From Sphingomonas koreensis (GTDB taxonomy: Bacteria > Pseudomonadota > Alphaproteobacteria > Sphingomonadales > Sphingomonadaceae): DNA of 64,000 nucleotides. Every line of letters begins with the position of its first letter. Within the stretch, counting starts at the first letter, position 1. Below, in pieces: positions 27,411 to 36,578 of this stretch. The notes under the pieces are model-generated. The model made no database searches. It saw only the letters and a program-made list of their open reading frames with translations, and had not been told where the DNA came from. Made by a program: the position numbers and the translations under genes. The DNA lies in assembly GCA_006438735.1 (NCBI GenBank), contig RCZF01000003.1, positions 248,001-312,000 on the forward strand, given 5' to 3'.

Positions 27411-28967
27411 TCAGGCGAACGCCCCGTGGATGAACCATCGCATCGGGCCGGTGGACGGGTTCACCCCGTCGCCGAGTCGGAACAGCCAGTATCTCCCGCC
27501 GGTCACGATCTCGACTTGGTAGTAATCGCGCACCGTATACGGTTGCTCGCCCTCGACGCCGCCGTCGCGCCACCATTCTCCGTGAAGGCGCTCCGGCCCG
27601 TCGCCGCGGGTCACGGCGAACCGCCTTCCGCGCCATATGAACAACCGTGGCGCGTCGTCGGGCAGCAGCGCGATAACATCGATCGGCTCGGGCCGCGCCA
27701 GCATGCGTGCGGGGCGGGGCAGATCGTCATCCCATGCCGTATCGCGCGGCGCCGCCAGTGCGGGTGGACGGTCGACCGACCGCTCCGGCATCGTGCCCGC
27801 CCTGGGCGCCGTGCGGTGCAGGCTGCCACCGCCGAAGCGGTTCGTAAGCGCATCGACAAGCGCGGCGAGGTCGGGACCGCGAAGGCCGAGGGATTCGAGG
27901 CCTTCGCCCTGTTGCGCCGCCATCGGTTCGGCGAGCGGCACCACCAGCGTCATCGCCTCGATGCCGAGCCCCGGCTCGATCGTCTCGACCTTTGAGCGCA
28001 GCAGCTTGGCGAGGTGGGCCGCGTCGCGCGATGGCGTCGCGGTGCTCACGCGCACGGCCTGTACGTGTCCATCGACACGGTGGAACAGGCAGTCGAGCCG
28101 CCGCGCGCCCTTGCCGATCCTCCCCAGCTGCCCGACCGCGTCCTCCACGAGGTGGCCGATGACGCGGCCGAACGCCTCGGGCGTGGCGATAGGCTCCATG
28201 AATCCCCGCCGTGCGCGGGGCAGATGCTCGGGGAAAACAGGCTCGATCGGGTCGGGCAGGTTGCCGAGCGCCTGGTCGAGGCGACGGTGGAGGTCACGTC
28301 CGAACCGCTTGGCCAACGGGCCACGGGGCGCGCCGATCAGCTGCTCGATGCGCTCGAACCCGAGCTTGCGCAGACCCTCGACCGTCCGCGCTTCGAGCCT
28401 GAGCGCGATGATCGGCAGCAGCGATATGGCCTTGCGGTGGTCGCCCGGCTCGACCGTCACCGGCCGCCCTGCCGGAACGTGACGCGCAACCGCATGCGCG
28501 CAGCCGGCGGTGTCGGCGGCCGCGATCTGGATCGTCAGTCCGAACGCGGCGGTCCGTCGGTGCAGATCCTTGAGCAGCGCGCGCTCTGTCGAGAACAGGG
28601 CGGCGCAGCCGGTGACGTCGAGCCAGATGCCATCGGGCGGGTCGGGCGCGACCAGCGGCGCGTAGCGGGTGCCGGCCCATAGGGCGAGCCGGCGCAGGCC
28701 CTCAGCGTCCGCGTTCGGCTCGGCGTCTACTACCTGCAGTTCCGGCGCGAACGTCCGTGCCTTGGTGACGGTCATGCCGGGCGTCACGCCGAGCGCGCGT
28801 GCCGCCGCGTCGACCGCCGCGATGACGCGGCGGCCGTGGTCGGGGATCGCGGTCGCCAGCGGACCGCTGGCTGGGACCGCGTCGCGGTCAGGCCGAGGCT
28901 GAGTGCTTTTCCTGCGCAGCCGGTCGGTCGACCAGTGCGGCAGGAAAAGTGATACGACCCTGCGCAT
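27411..28967 (-). CDS. imuB: DNA polymerase Y-family protein ImuB
   Basis: 518 residues. It has the Y-family fold (RRVVSLFLPHWSTDRLRRK at the start; little finger region toward 300) but lacks the catalytic acidic residues, as ImuB does. It bridges ImuA, DnaE2 and the beta clamp in the SOS mutasome. The C-terminus GRYWLFRLGDGV is typical. Its start overlaps the end of imuA by 80 bases. dnaE2, normally next, lies 9.7 kb downstream. Confidence 0.92.
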   Translation of the reverse strand: MRRVVSLFLPHWSTDRLRRKSTQPRPDRDAVPASGPLATAIPDHGRRVIAAVDAAARALGVTPGMTVTKARTFAPELQVVDAEPNADAEGLRRLALWAGTRYAPLVAPDPPDGIWLDVTGCAALFSTERALLKDLHRRTAAFGLTIQIAAADTAGCAHAVARHVPAGRPVTVEPGDHRKAISLLPIIALRLEARTVEGLRKLGFERIEQLIGAPRGPLAKRFGRDLHRRLDQALGNLPDPIEPVFPEHLPRARRGFMEPIATPEAFGRVIGHLVEDAVGQLGRIGKGARRLDCLFHRVDGHVQAVRVSTATPSRDAAHLAKLLRSKVETIEPGLGIEAMTLVVPLAEPMAAQQGEGLESLGLRGPDLAALVDALTNRFGGGSLHRTAPRAGTMPERSVDRPPALAAPRDTAWDDDLPRPARMLARPEPIDVIALLPDDAPRLFIWRGRRFAVTRGDGPERLHGEWWRDGGVEGEQPYTVRDYYQVEIVTGGRYWLFRLGDGVNPSTGPMRWFIHGAFA

Positions 28968-29619
28968 CGCAACCCTCCACTATCCAAGCATGCGGGTTTC
29001 CACCCCGCACGCGTTCGAGTTCGACCCGCCAGCGGGGACGGCCGAGACTGGGGATGCCGAGATCCTCGCTTGGCGCCGCCGTTATGCGCCACCGCGTGAC
29101 GGCCGCGGTGCCTTCGCCTGTTTGTTCGCAGCGGCAGGCGCGGCGGAAGACGAACGCCGCGACGCCCGAGCCCTCGGCCGCCAGCTGGAGCCGCTTCGAT
29201 GCCGTGGTCGAATACTTGCCAATTTCGCCTACGACGCCCGCCAGCCCGGCGTGGCGCAGGCATTCCTCCATGGCGAGCAGGACGTTCACGTCGCTGCCGG
29301 CCTCGACGTGGATGACGCGGTCGGGATGCAGGCCGGCCAAGTGGAGTGCGGGCGCGAATAGGTCACGCCAGCGCAGGCACCACAGCACGGGTCCCTCGAT
29401 CCGTGCCAGGATGCCGGCGAGGAAGATGGTCGCGCTGGCGTCGTCGGCAAGGTCGGGACTTCCCGCTATCTCGTGCAGCGCACCTGTGGCGATGCCGCCG
29501 CCGGGCAGTTGCGAGTCCAGTTCGTCGAGACCGAACGCGATCGAGCCGTGTCGCACGCCTGCGCCCTCGATCCGCGCAATGCGCTCACGCAGATCTCCGA
29601 GGACGGTGGATTGGTGCAT
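28888..29619 (-). CDS. imuA: SOS mutasome protein ImuA (RecA-like)
   Basis: 243 residues, a RecA-fold protein with SIAFGLDELDSQLPGGGIAT near the start and later conserved blocks (FLAGILARIEGPVLWCLRWR; HAGLAGVVGEIG). ImuA supports DnaE2-dependent mutagenesis by binding ImuB and RecA. It lies immediately downstream of a perfect LexA box and overlaps imuB. Confidence 0.92.
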   Translation of the reverse strand: MHQSTVLGDLRERIARIEGAGVRHGSIAFGLDELDSQLPGGGIATGALHEIAGSPDLADDASATIFLAGILARIEGPVLWCLRWRDLFAPALHLAGLHPDRVIHVEAGSDVNVLLAMEECLRHAGLAGVVGEIGKYSTTASKRLQLAAEGSGVAAFVFRRACRCEQTGEGTAAVTRWRITAAPSEDLGIPSLGRPRWRVELERVRGGNPHAWIVEGCDAQGRITFPAALVDRPAAQEKHSASA

Positions 29620-29650
29620 GGCATCAGCAGACTCGGGAACGGGATGATTC

Positions 29651-29665
29651 GTTCTCTTTCTGTTC
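29651..29665. promoter_or_regulatory. LexA box upstream of imuA
   Basis: GTTCTCTTTCTGTTC is an exact GTTC-N7-GTTC. It lies 32 bases upstream of the imuA start and 18 bases past the stop of the HEPN gene, so it controls imuA-imuB. Confidence 0.87.
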
Positions 29666-29682
29666 CTGATCGCCTATCTGAG

Positions 29683-30177
29683 TCAACCGGTCTCTCTGCT
29701 GCTGTCCCTCTGGCCGGGCAGGAATTCCGGATCGCTCCGCTCGATGAACGTGGTGACCTTCTCCGCCACCTCGCTGAGCGTGGCGGCCAGCCGGTTGAGT
29801 TCGGACACCACCGACGCTTCGGGCGCGTATCGCGTCGTCAGGTATTCGCGCCGTTCGGAGAGGGTCGCGAGGTGCGCGAGCGTTCGCTTGCGCAGCCGAA
29901 GACGGTCGGCGACCGCCAGCCGTGACCGCGAGGAGAGGTCGTGGTGCATCCTGCGCAGGTCGGCGGAAGGACAGCCTCCAGCCAACAGCAACGCATTCAA
30001 GTAGAGTTCGATCGCGTGGATCGCGACGAAGCGGTATGGCGCGCGGGACAGCGGCGCTCCGCGACGCCCAGTCTTCAGCAACGCGTCCGCCGCCTGCCGG
30101 TATTCGCCGGCTAGCGCGGCGATCTGCCGCGGTGTCGCCGTCTCGCCCGGATAGAACTTTTGCCCCTCGATCGACAT
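29683..30177 (-). CDS. HEPN-domain protein
   Basis: 164 residues from MSIEGQKFYPGETATPRQIA. The core RFVAIHAIELYLNALLLAGG followed by ADLRRMHHDLSSRSRL fits HEPN proteins (amphipathic helix then HDL). It has no clear R-x4-6-H catalytic pair, so it may be a non-catalytic partner. It is transcribed divergently from the HEPN-GIY-YIG gene across 157 bases, and its 3' end abuts the imuA LexA box. Homologues are common in sphingomonads, with no known role. Confidence 0.7.
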   Translation of the reverse strand: MSIEGQKFYPGETATPRQIAALAGEYRQAADALLKTGRRGAPLSRAPYRFVAIHAIELYLNALLLAGGCPSADLRRMHHDLSSRSRLAVADRLRLRKRTLAHLATLSERREYLTTRYAPEASVVSELNRLAATLSEVAEKVTTFIERSDPEFLPGQRDSSRETG

Positions 30178-30334
30178 CGAGGCTATGTATCTCAGGCATT
30201 GCGAACAACTCGCTAAGTCCGGCCGCGCAAGCCGGACGACATTGGCGGTGATGGTGGCGGCGCCGGCGGGCAAGGTCATGTATCGCCGCCGCAACTTGCA
30301 GGTCTATGGACAGCAGCAGACGAACGGAGCCGCC

Positions 30335-31618
30335 TTGGACATTCACTTCTTCCTCAGGCAGCGAACCGCCTTCATCCGCCGTCACTACGACGTGTGCGTC
30401 GCCGCGTTCGATGAACGGAAGCGGCTAATCGAGGGCGCGGAGCCGCCGTTCGACGATCCGCGATACAGCGAGGACGGCGAGCCGGCGTTCCTGGAGGAAT
30501 GGTTCGATGCGGACGCTTCGATCCAGCTGGTCGGCATTTCCTGCGTATCGCTCCTGAGTGACGCGCTGAAGCTCTACCTCAACCTGCTGGTGCATCGACA
30601 GCTCCGGTTCGTGTTCACGGAGCAGGAGGCGAAGCGCCTCAAGAAGCAGTTCGTCGCCACCTATCGCGATGCGCTCGGCGAAATCTATGCCATTGACTGG
30701 GCCAACACTGGCATCGACTTCGCGGTCATCGAGCAGGTGATGCTGGCCCGCAACCGCGGCCAGCACGGCACCCACCTGACGAGTTTCCTGCTCACCCACG
30801 ACGACCGCACGCTGGCCAGCCATCCCGTGCCGTTCTTCATCAGCGCCGAGGAATCGCAATCGCTCGATGGCCCAGGTGCAACACTTGGAGGGTTCCTGAA
30901 CCCGACCATCGCGATCACGCGGGACACGCTGTTTGCCGCGATCGGCGAGGTCGAGAAGCTCGGTGACTGGATCGAGGCCAATGGTGAGCGGGCTCTTCCA
31001 TGGCTCGAGGCCCAGCGCGCCGCACGCACCGAGGCGCGCGCCGATGCGGACGATCCCGCCGGCTGGCCCAGGCTGCTTCCCGGCTTCGCGACATACCTCG
31101 CCGAGGCGGCACAGCGTGCCGACGGGTTGCGTCTCGACGAACCGCGGTTGCAGATCTCGATCGAGCTATCGCGGCTGGGCGACGACGAATATCGCCAGTC
31201 TCTGCTTTCGCGGGCCAGTGCCTGGCGCGCCGGCAGCGGCCGGTCGACGATCTACGTGTTCAGCTACGACGACCCGGTTCCGCAGGAGCTGGTGAGCACC
31301 CTGCGGAACGCCGCCGACGGATCGCTTCGGGGCATCGACGAGGCGCGGAGCTTCCCGAAGTGCAATGCGTGTGGCGAGAGCAGATGCCTCTACGTCGGCC
31401 ATTCGTTCAAGGCCGAGACGCGGCTTCGCGACCATCTTGGTTTTGGAGCGCCCGGCACCAGCTCGCTTCACCTCAGCTATTGGGATGGCCATCCCCACCA
31501 TTCGATCACCTTCACGGCATACCGGCTGCCGTCCCACGACAAGCTGCTCGCGCAACTGCTCGAGGAATACCTGTGGTATGAGCTGAAGCCGCTCTTGGGA
31601 AAGCGCGGCGGCAGGTAG
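30335..31618 (+). CDS. Predicted HEPN ribonuclease fused to a GIY-YIG-like nuclease
   Basis: 427 residues from a TTG with GGAG five bases upstream. The N-terminal helical half carries R139-N-R-G-Q-H144, an exact R-N-x3-H HEPN ribonuclease motif in QVMLARNRGQHGTH. The C-terminal half has TIYVFSYDD (306-310, GIY-like strand), a Cys cluster KCNACGESRC (C343, C346, C351), CLYVGHSFKAETRLRDHLGF (YIG-like strand and the conserved Arg) and a late Glu-rich helix LLEEYLWYEL. No transposon genes are attached. Both nuclease assignments come from motif reading and need structural confirmation; earlier ATGs at 30185 and 30281 are alternatives. Confidence 0.65.
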   Translation: MDIHFFLRQRTAFIRRHYDVCVAAFDERKRLIEGAEPPFDDPRYSEDGEPAFLEEWFDADASIQLVGISCVSLLSDALKLYLNLLVHRQLRFVFTEQEAKRLKKQFVATYRDALGEIYAIDWANTGIDFAVIEQVMLARNRGQHGTHLTSFLLTHDDRTLASHPVPFFISAEESQSLDGPGATLGGFLNPTIAITRDTLFAAIGEVEKLGDWIEANGERALPWLEAQRAARTEARADADDPAGWPRLLPGFATYLAEAAQRADGLRLDEPRLQISIELSRLGDDEYRQSLLSRASAWRAGSGRSTIYVFSYDDPVPQELVSTLRNAADGSLRGIDEARSFPKCNACGESRCLYVGHSFKAETRLRDHLGFGAPGTSSLHLSYWDGHPHHSITFTAYRLPSHDKLLAQLLEEYLWYELKPLLGKRGGR

Positions 31619-31678
31619 GTGGGCGGATCCCCGGTCCGGTCGCCCGGAACGACTCCCGCGCGTACGAGTCCAGGTAAG

Positions 31679-32086
31679 ATGGCAGGCGCGATTACACCGG
31701 CCCGATCCAAGCGACCCGGCACCAGGTCCAGGCCCGTTGCGGGGCCGCAGTTGAAGCCACCTCCGTTTCAGCCCGTCCAGCTAGCCACGCTGGTCGACAC
31801 TGTCCCGACCGGCGACCGCTGGATCCACGAGATGAAGTATGACGGCTACCGCCTGCTCGTGGCTGTCGGCGGCGGTTCGGCGCGGGCCTACACCCGTTCG
31901 GGCCTCGACTGGTCGGACCGGTTCGGCGCCATCGTCGCCGAGGCCGCGACCCTCCCGGTCCGTTCCGCGCTTCTCGACGGCGAGGCGGTCGTCATGGACG
32001 AGGACGGCCGCATCTCGGGCGCGGCCAGTGCTTCCCAGAGACCCAAGGGTGCGCGTGCGATGGTGGCGCGACGTCGCCGACAATAG
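31679..32086 (+). pseudogene. ATP-dependent DNA ligase (LigD-type) fragment
   Basis: The segment QLATLVDTVPTGDRWIHEMK, followed by YDGYRLLVAVGGG and LDGEAVVMDEDGRISG, contains the adenylation motif I (E-M-K-Y-D-G) of the LigD ligase domain. Homology breaks off after GRISG at about 32025, and the polymerase and phosphoesterase domains are absent. Confidence 0.75.
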
Positions 32087-32089
32087 CCA

Positions 32090-32744
32090 CCGCCAGCGAG
32101 AAGAGTGTCGTCGGGTCCCGCCCGGCGATGAAGTCCGGCTCGGCGGCGCGAAACCCGTGCATCTTCGCCGTCGATCAGGTGGTCGACAGCACGATGCGGG
32201 AATTGCGTTCAGGCCTCATCGGCAGCGTGTTCGTAGAGGACGTGGAAGAAGTCCATCATGGCGGTGCCCTGGATCACGATAAGCAGCAGGCGCCCGGCAT
32301 TGACGTGAGCTGCGGCGTCGCCGGCGGCGAGGTCGGTGGTCGCCAGAACCTTGTCGTCTAGGACGGCGGCGGCGCCGTTGAAACGCACGAACGGGTTGTC
32401 CGCCTCGTTCTGAAGCGCTGCACAGGGCTTACTGTGTCCATCTCTCCCCGGTCGAGTATCCGCTGCTTCAGTGCGTTGAGCGTCGCCGCTTTACGCAAAG
32501 CGCCCTTGAGTGAGTCAGTGATAGCATCCTGCATCCGATTAGCGGCGGTCGCGGTGAAGCCGGACTTGGCCTCGACGACGAACAGCTCGTCCGCGTCGTT
32601 CACGCCGCCACCGGCATCGCTGGGCGAAGACGACCGTTCGTCGGTTACTCTGCGTCGTTCGTAGAATCGTGGATAGTATAGCGGGGCACAGGCTATATCT
32701 TCCTTTCGACCGCGGCAAATGGTCCGGGGCAGCTGGGAGAGCAA
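32090..32744 (-). pseudogene. Frameshifted gene of unknown family
   Basis: One frame reads NDADELFVVEAKSGFTATAA and ALRKAATLNALKQRILDRGE; the coding signal then moves to another frame with NEADNPFVRFNGAAAVLDDK and NAGRLLLIVIQGTAMMDFFH. The two halves look like one disrupted protein. The VVEAKSG strand is reminiscent of PD-(D/E)xK nucleases, but no assignment is made. Confidence 0.3.
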
Positions 32745-32746
32745 TT

Positions 32747-33517
32747 ATGCGAACTCTAATGGTCGCGTTGGCAATGACCGTAAACGTGATAACTGTAGCC
32801 ATAGCGCCGGCCGCGGCGGCTGCGCCGGCCGGCATTTCGGCGAGCATTATGAAGGCTGTCGACGACCCCTCGCGGTCGCCGAAACAGGTTGCAACAGACA
32901 TTTATCGGAAGCCTGCTGATACGCTGGCGTTCGCTGGCGTAAAACCAGGGATGGTCATCGGTGAGTTTTTTCCTGGTGGCGGTTATTATACCCAGTTGCT
33001 CAGTGACGTGGTCGGTCCCGAGGGACACGTTTACGGCCTTGAGAATGCCGGCTGGCAAGGTGCGGTGAAGGCCGATCAGGACTTCCTCGCCGAAAAGAAG
33101 CTCACGAACGTCTCGATCGAAGGGAAGCCGTTCGGAACCGTCAACTTCCCGACGTCACTAGATCTTGTCTGGATCACTCAGAACTATCACGACCTCAAGG
33201 TCGCCGAATTCGGAAAGGTGGACACGGCGGCGTTCAACCGCTCGGTGTTCGAGGCGCTCAAACCCGGTGGGACATACTTCATTGTCGATCACCAGGCCTC
33301 GCCGGGAACTGAGCTCGCGACCATCGCGAAGCTCCATCGGATCGAGAAAGCACAGGTCATTAAAGAGGTGACTGCTTCCGGCTTCGTGCTGGTGAATGAA
33401 GGGACGTTTCTCCGCCGCCCCGCGGATGATCATACTCTCCCTATTTTTGACGAACGCATTCGCGGTCATACTGACCAGTTCGTGCTCAGATTCCGGAAAC
33501 CGGACGTTCGGACGTGA
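32747..33517 (+). CDS. Exported class I SAM-dependent methyltransferase-like protein
   Basis: 256 residues from MRTLMVALAM, a Sec signal peptide ending near APAAAAAPAG, preceded by GGGAG. The mature part has PGMVIGEFFPGGGYYTQLLS (SAM motif I), GHVYGLENAG and VFEALKPGGTYFIVDHQA. It matches the COG4798-type predicted methyltransferases, which carry export signals in proteobacteria. The substrate is unknown. Confidence 0.85.
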   Translation: MRTLMVALAMTVNVITVAIAPAAAAAPAGISASIMKAVDDPSRSPKQVATDIYRKPADTLAFAGVKPGMVIGEFFPGGGYYTQLLSDVVGPEGHVYGLENAGWQGAVKADQDFLAEKKLTNVSIEGKPFGTVNFPTSLDLVWITQNYHDLKVAEFGKVDTAAFNRSVFEALKPGGTYFIVDHQASPGTELATIAKLHRIEKAQVIKEVTASGFVLVNEGTFLRRPADDHTLPIFDERIRGHTDQFVLRFRKPDVRT

Positions 33518-33519
33518 CC

Positions 33520-33948
33520 GGACGGTTCGTGAAGCGCTGGTTCGAGCCCTCCCGACAGCGCCAAGGTGCTGCACAAGCCCAGGCTGCTGTCGGATAACGG
33601 CCCCAGCTACATTGCGGGCGAGCTGGCCGAATAGGTCGACGTCCGGAAGATGAGCCACGTACGCGGTGCCCCTATGCATCCCCAGACCCAGGCCAAGATC
33701 GAGCGCTGGCATCAGACCCTGAAGGAACGAATCCTGCTCGAAAACTACTTCCTGCCCAGCGACCTCGAAGTCCAGATCGAGGCTTTCGTCGAGTACTACA
33801 AGAATCAGCGCTATCCCGAGAACCTGTGCAACGTGACGCCCGCCGACGCCTACTCGGCAGGGCACGGGCCATCATCAAACACCGTGAAAGGATAAAGCGG
33901 CAGACCATCAAGCACCGGCGCTTACAACACCGTAAGCTCGCCGCCTAA
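33520..33948 (+). pseudogene. IS3-family transposase OrfB, 3' remnant
   Basis: Reads HKPRLLSDNGPSYIAGELAE, a TAG, then HVRGAPMHPQTQAKIERWHQ and RILLENYFLPSDLEVQIEAF, the DDE integrase core end of IS3 OrfB. Near 33858 the frame shifts and the true C-terminus continues as GRARAIIKHRERIKRQTIKH to a stop at 33948. The 5' half of the element is missing. Confidence 0.85.
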
Positions 33949-34368
33949 CATCACCCCCCAGATGAAGCCCGCACTCCGCTAATCCACACCGCGAGCTGCG
34001 CCAAATGTTCTGACGACGGACAGTTGGTGACGCGAACTGCCGTTGATGCCTGCCGCATCGAAAGCGCCCAAAATGTCATCATAAACGGGGTGGTTGTCCG
34101 AAGTGATCACCACGCATGCCGGATGGATGGCACGACTAAGGAAGCTACCAACTCGAGATCACAGTGAGGCTCGCTATTGAGCACATCGAGCAATTCCGAG
34201 GACGGACTTCCTTTAAAGTGACGGAGTGCGATTGGCACCTCTTTGAAAGGGACGTCTTTGCGCCGACAAATCATAGCGCTCCACCATAAGTGCAACAGTT
34301 TCTTTAGCCCGACGTGTCGCATTTCAACCTGACGAACCGTCCTTGATCACCAACCACGGAGACACGGA
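33949..34368. other. No gene recognised
   Basis: A minus-strand frame at 34107-34322 vaguely resembles a glutathione-transferase N-terminus but is too divergent to call. The 3' part contains the promoter region of the VOC gene. Confidence 0.4.
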
Positions 34369-35145
34369 ATGTCAAATGTCGAAGGCCAAATCATCTGGCA
34401 CGAGCTCGTCGTCGCCGACGTCGACGCCGCCCTTTCCTTCTATCCACCAATCACTGGTTGGTCGGCCACCAAACGGGTCGTCGGCGGCGCAGAGCAAGCC
34501 ATCTTCGAGGTGCAGTCGAAGTCGATTGCGACTGTCGTAAACCTGAGCCTGCGTGCTGGCGTTCCCGCGGGTGCCGCGGGATGGATCAGCTACGCACTGA
34601 CCGGGGACGTCGATAAAGCCACCGAGAAAGCAACGGCTCTGGGAGGTCTAGTGATCCTCGCTGCTATGACCACGACGGATGTGGGGCGGTTCGCCATTAT
34701 CGAGGATCCGCTGGGTGCCTCGATTGGGCTCTTTGCGCCAGCAAGAGTTGAGGGAGACAGCACTTGGCAGTCCGACCAGCGGACCGGACAGGTAGGATGG
34801 CGCGAATTATATACTACGGATGTCGATGCTGCACTCGATTTCTACTCTGAAATGTTCGGTTGGAAGCGAGACCAGGCGTTCGAGATGGGTCCGGCAGGCA
34901 CCTATCAGACAGTCTCGGTAGGTGGGCAACCGATCGGCGGCATGATGCGGCGTCCGGAGGTGGTTCCCCAAAACCTATGGTCTCCCTTCATCCAGGTCGC
35001 AGACATCGAGGACGCCGAGCGTCGCGTCCGGGAACACAATGGATCCATCGTCGATGGGCTGCGGCCGGTGCCGGGCGGCAACTGGACGGTGAAATGCACC
35101 GACAATCAGGGAAGAATGTTCGCCCTCTCGGGACGCAAGCGGTGA
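34369..35145 (+). CDS. VOC family protein, two glyoxalase-like domains
   Basis: 258 residues with two tandem VOC folds. Domain 1 starts IIWHELVVADVDAALSFYPP and domain 2 VGWRELYTTDVDAALDFYSE, both the beta-alpha-beta entry of the glyoxalase/bleomycin-resistance superfamily. Each half ends in an RFAIIEDPLGASIGLFAP-like strand. The enzyme or binding substrate is unknown. It stands alone between IS-derived debris and a YciI pseudogene. Confidence 0.85.
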   Translation: MSNVEGQIIWHELVVADVDAALSFYPPITGWSATKRVVGGAEQAIFEVQSKSIATVVNLSLRAGVPAGAAGWISYALTGDVDKATEKATALGGLVILAAMTTTDVGRFAIIEDPLGASIGLFAPARVEGDSTWQSDQRTGQVGWRELYTTDVDAALDFYSEMFGWKRDQAFEMGPAGTYQTVSVGGQPIGGMMRRPEVVPQNLWSPFIQVADIEDAERRVREHNGSIVDGLRPVPGGNWTVKCTDNQGRMFALSGRKR

Positions 35146-35249
35146 AGCGCTGACAAACTAAATCGCAGCTCGATTTTCGTGCACCACCGGAGCATCATCC
35201 CTTCGAACGCAGCAGCGTTACGGCGCTGCTGCACTTCGGACGAAGCCAG

Positions 35250-35623
35250 ATGATTTATGCCATACTCTGCTACACTGCGGAGAAGCTGCTCGACGTGCCT
35301 TGGACACCTGGGCAGGACGACGAAGTGATGACGCGAATCGCCAAGGTGACCGAAGATTTCGGCAAAGTGGATAGCTCCGCCCGTCTTCTTCCGGCGAAAT
35401 CGGCCGTGTCAGTTCCTCGCGGAAAGCGGGACATCTGGTCCTGGATGGACCATTCATCGAGTCGAAGGAGCACTTTGTCGGCTTTTACGTCGTGGATTGC
35501 GACGACCTAGGGGCTCAAGCAAATCAAGGTGGCGCCCTTCCCTTCGTTCCGATCAGCGCTGATCGCAACCGACCGCTCCGAACTCGACAGCATGGCCCGG
35601 TTGTTCACCGGACCAGCCTCTAA
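35250..35623 (+). pseudogene. YciI-like protein, frameshifted
   Basis: The start MIYAILCYTAEKLLDVPWTP through SARLLPAKSAVSVPRGK is a normal YCII beginning. The frame then shifts near 35420 and the family continues as GHLVLDGPFIESKEHFVGFY and VVDCDD in the other frame, ending at 35623. One frameshift breaks an otherwise recognisable gene. Confidence 0.7.
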
Positions 35624-35636
35624 TCTCCACGATCGT

Positions 35637-36578
35637 TCAGCGGTTGCTGCGCGCAATCCTCACGCGATGGTTCCGAACGTCAACGGATAGCAGCATCCCA
35701 GCAAGTGCGGGCGAGCCCAAGTTTCCCGTGGAAGCCACGCTCGGATAGGCTACGGCATCAACTGGAAGTAGCGTGGTCCCGGCACGCACCGGAACAGCCA
35801 GATCGACTGCATTCAGGCGGATCTGGTGGGTGACGGTCCGGGCTGTTCCGATGTCTCGCACAGCGCCCCGCGTCGGAATATCGGCCACTTGGTCGGTCGG
35901 CATGAATAATCCGAAGCGACCGTTACCGGTGTCCAAATGCACGTAGCGCAGTGCACCTCCGATCGTGATCGGAACCGATATCAGACCCCTGGCGTCGACC
36001 CGCGCGTCTAGGATTTCCCTGCCGTCGGGTGGTGGGAGGGCTACGGAGACGGCGTCGAGCCGCGAGCGGCCATAGTCGAGCGTAAGGGTCATATCCGAAA
36101 ACAGTCCGATCCCTATCGTGCCCGCTATCACGGTCCGATTTCGATGCAACCTCGGCGACCCGACCACGTCGACGTGGCTGAAAGTCAGACCGCCAATGAC
36201 GACGCTGTCCGCGCGGTATGTTGGAACACTCAGGGACGAGACATTAGAAGGATCTCCCATCGACACTCGGCCACTGAGTCTCAGACGCATTGCCCGGACC
36301 TGGTCGGGAGCTACGCTCAGGCTGAAGGGTTGGCCGGTATCCACTGCCATTCGGAACGGACCCCGACGGTTGATCCGCACCAGCACGGTTGGCAGGTTAT
36401 CGACGATCCGCATGCGAACTGAGGAAGCGTGGCCATTCCTGCGGACGGCTGCAGGATGACTCGAGGCGTTAGCCGGAGGCGCCGGTCGCGTACCCGCCCC
36501 TTCGGCGACTTCATATGATGGGGACCCGCAGACGAACGGACAGGACGTGAGCGCTAGGGCCAACAGGATCTCATTCAT
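35637..36578 (-). CDS. Exported retropepsin-like aspartic protease family protein
   Basis: 313 residues. The N-terminus (MNEILLALALTSCPF) is a signal peptide, possibly with a lipobox Cys. Two aspartyl-protease half domains are visible: FRMAVDTGQPFSL (Asp80-Thr-Gly) and YVHLDTGNGRFGLF (Asp216-Thr-Gly), each followed by the usual hydrophobic-hydrophobic-Gly strand (IGIGLFSD). Such duplicated-domain proteins are frequent in sphingomonads. Start overlaps the MarR stop, so the two are co-expressed. Confidence 0.78.
   Translation of the reverse strand: MNEILLALALTSCPFVCGSPSYEVAEGAGTRPAPPANASSHPAAVRRNGHASSVRMRIVDNLPTVLVRINRRGPFRMAVDTGQPFSLSVAPDQVRAMRLRLSGRVSMGDPSNVSSLSVPTYRADSVVIGGLTFSHVDVVGSPRLHRNRTVIAGTIGIGLFSDMTLTLDYGRSRLDAVSVALPPPDGREILDARVDARGLISVPITIGGALRYVHLDTGNGRFGLFMPTDQVADIPTRGAVRDIGTARTVTHQIRLNAVDLAVPVRAGTTLLPVDAVAYPSVASTGNLGSPALAGMLLSVDVRNHRVRIARSNR

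Noticed and set aside
34107..34322. Glutathione-transferase-like frame
   Set aside because: Only a loose resemblance over about 40 residues; not called.
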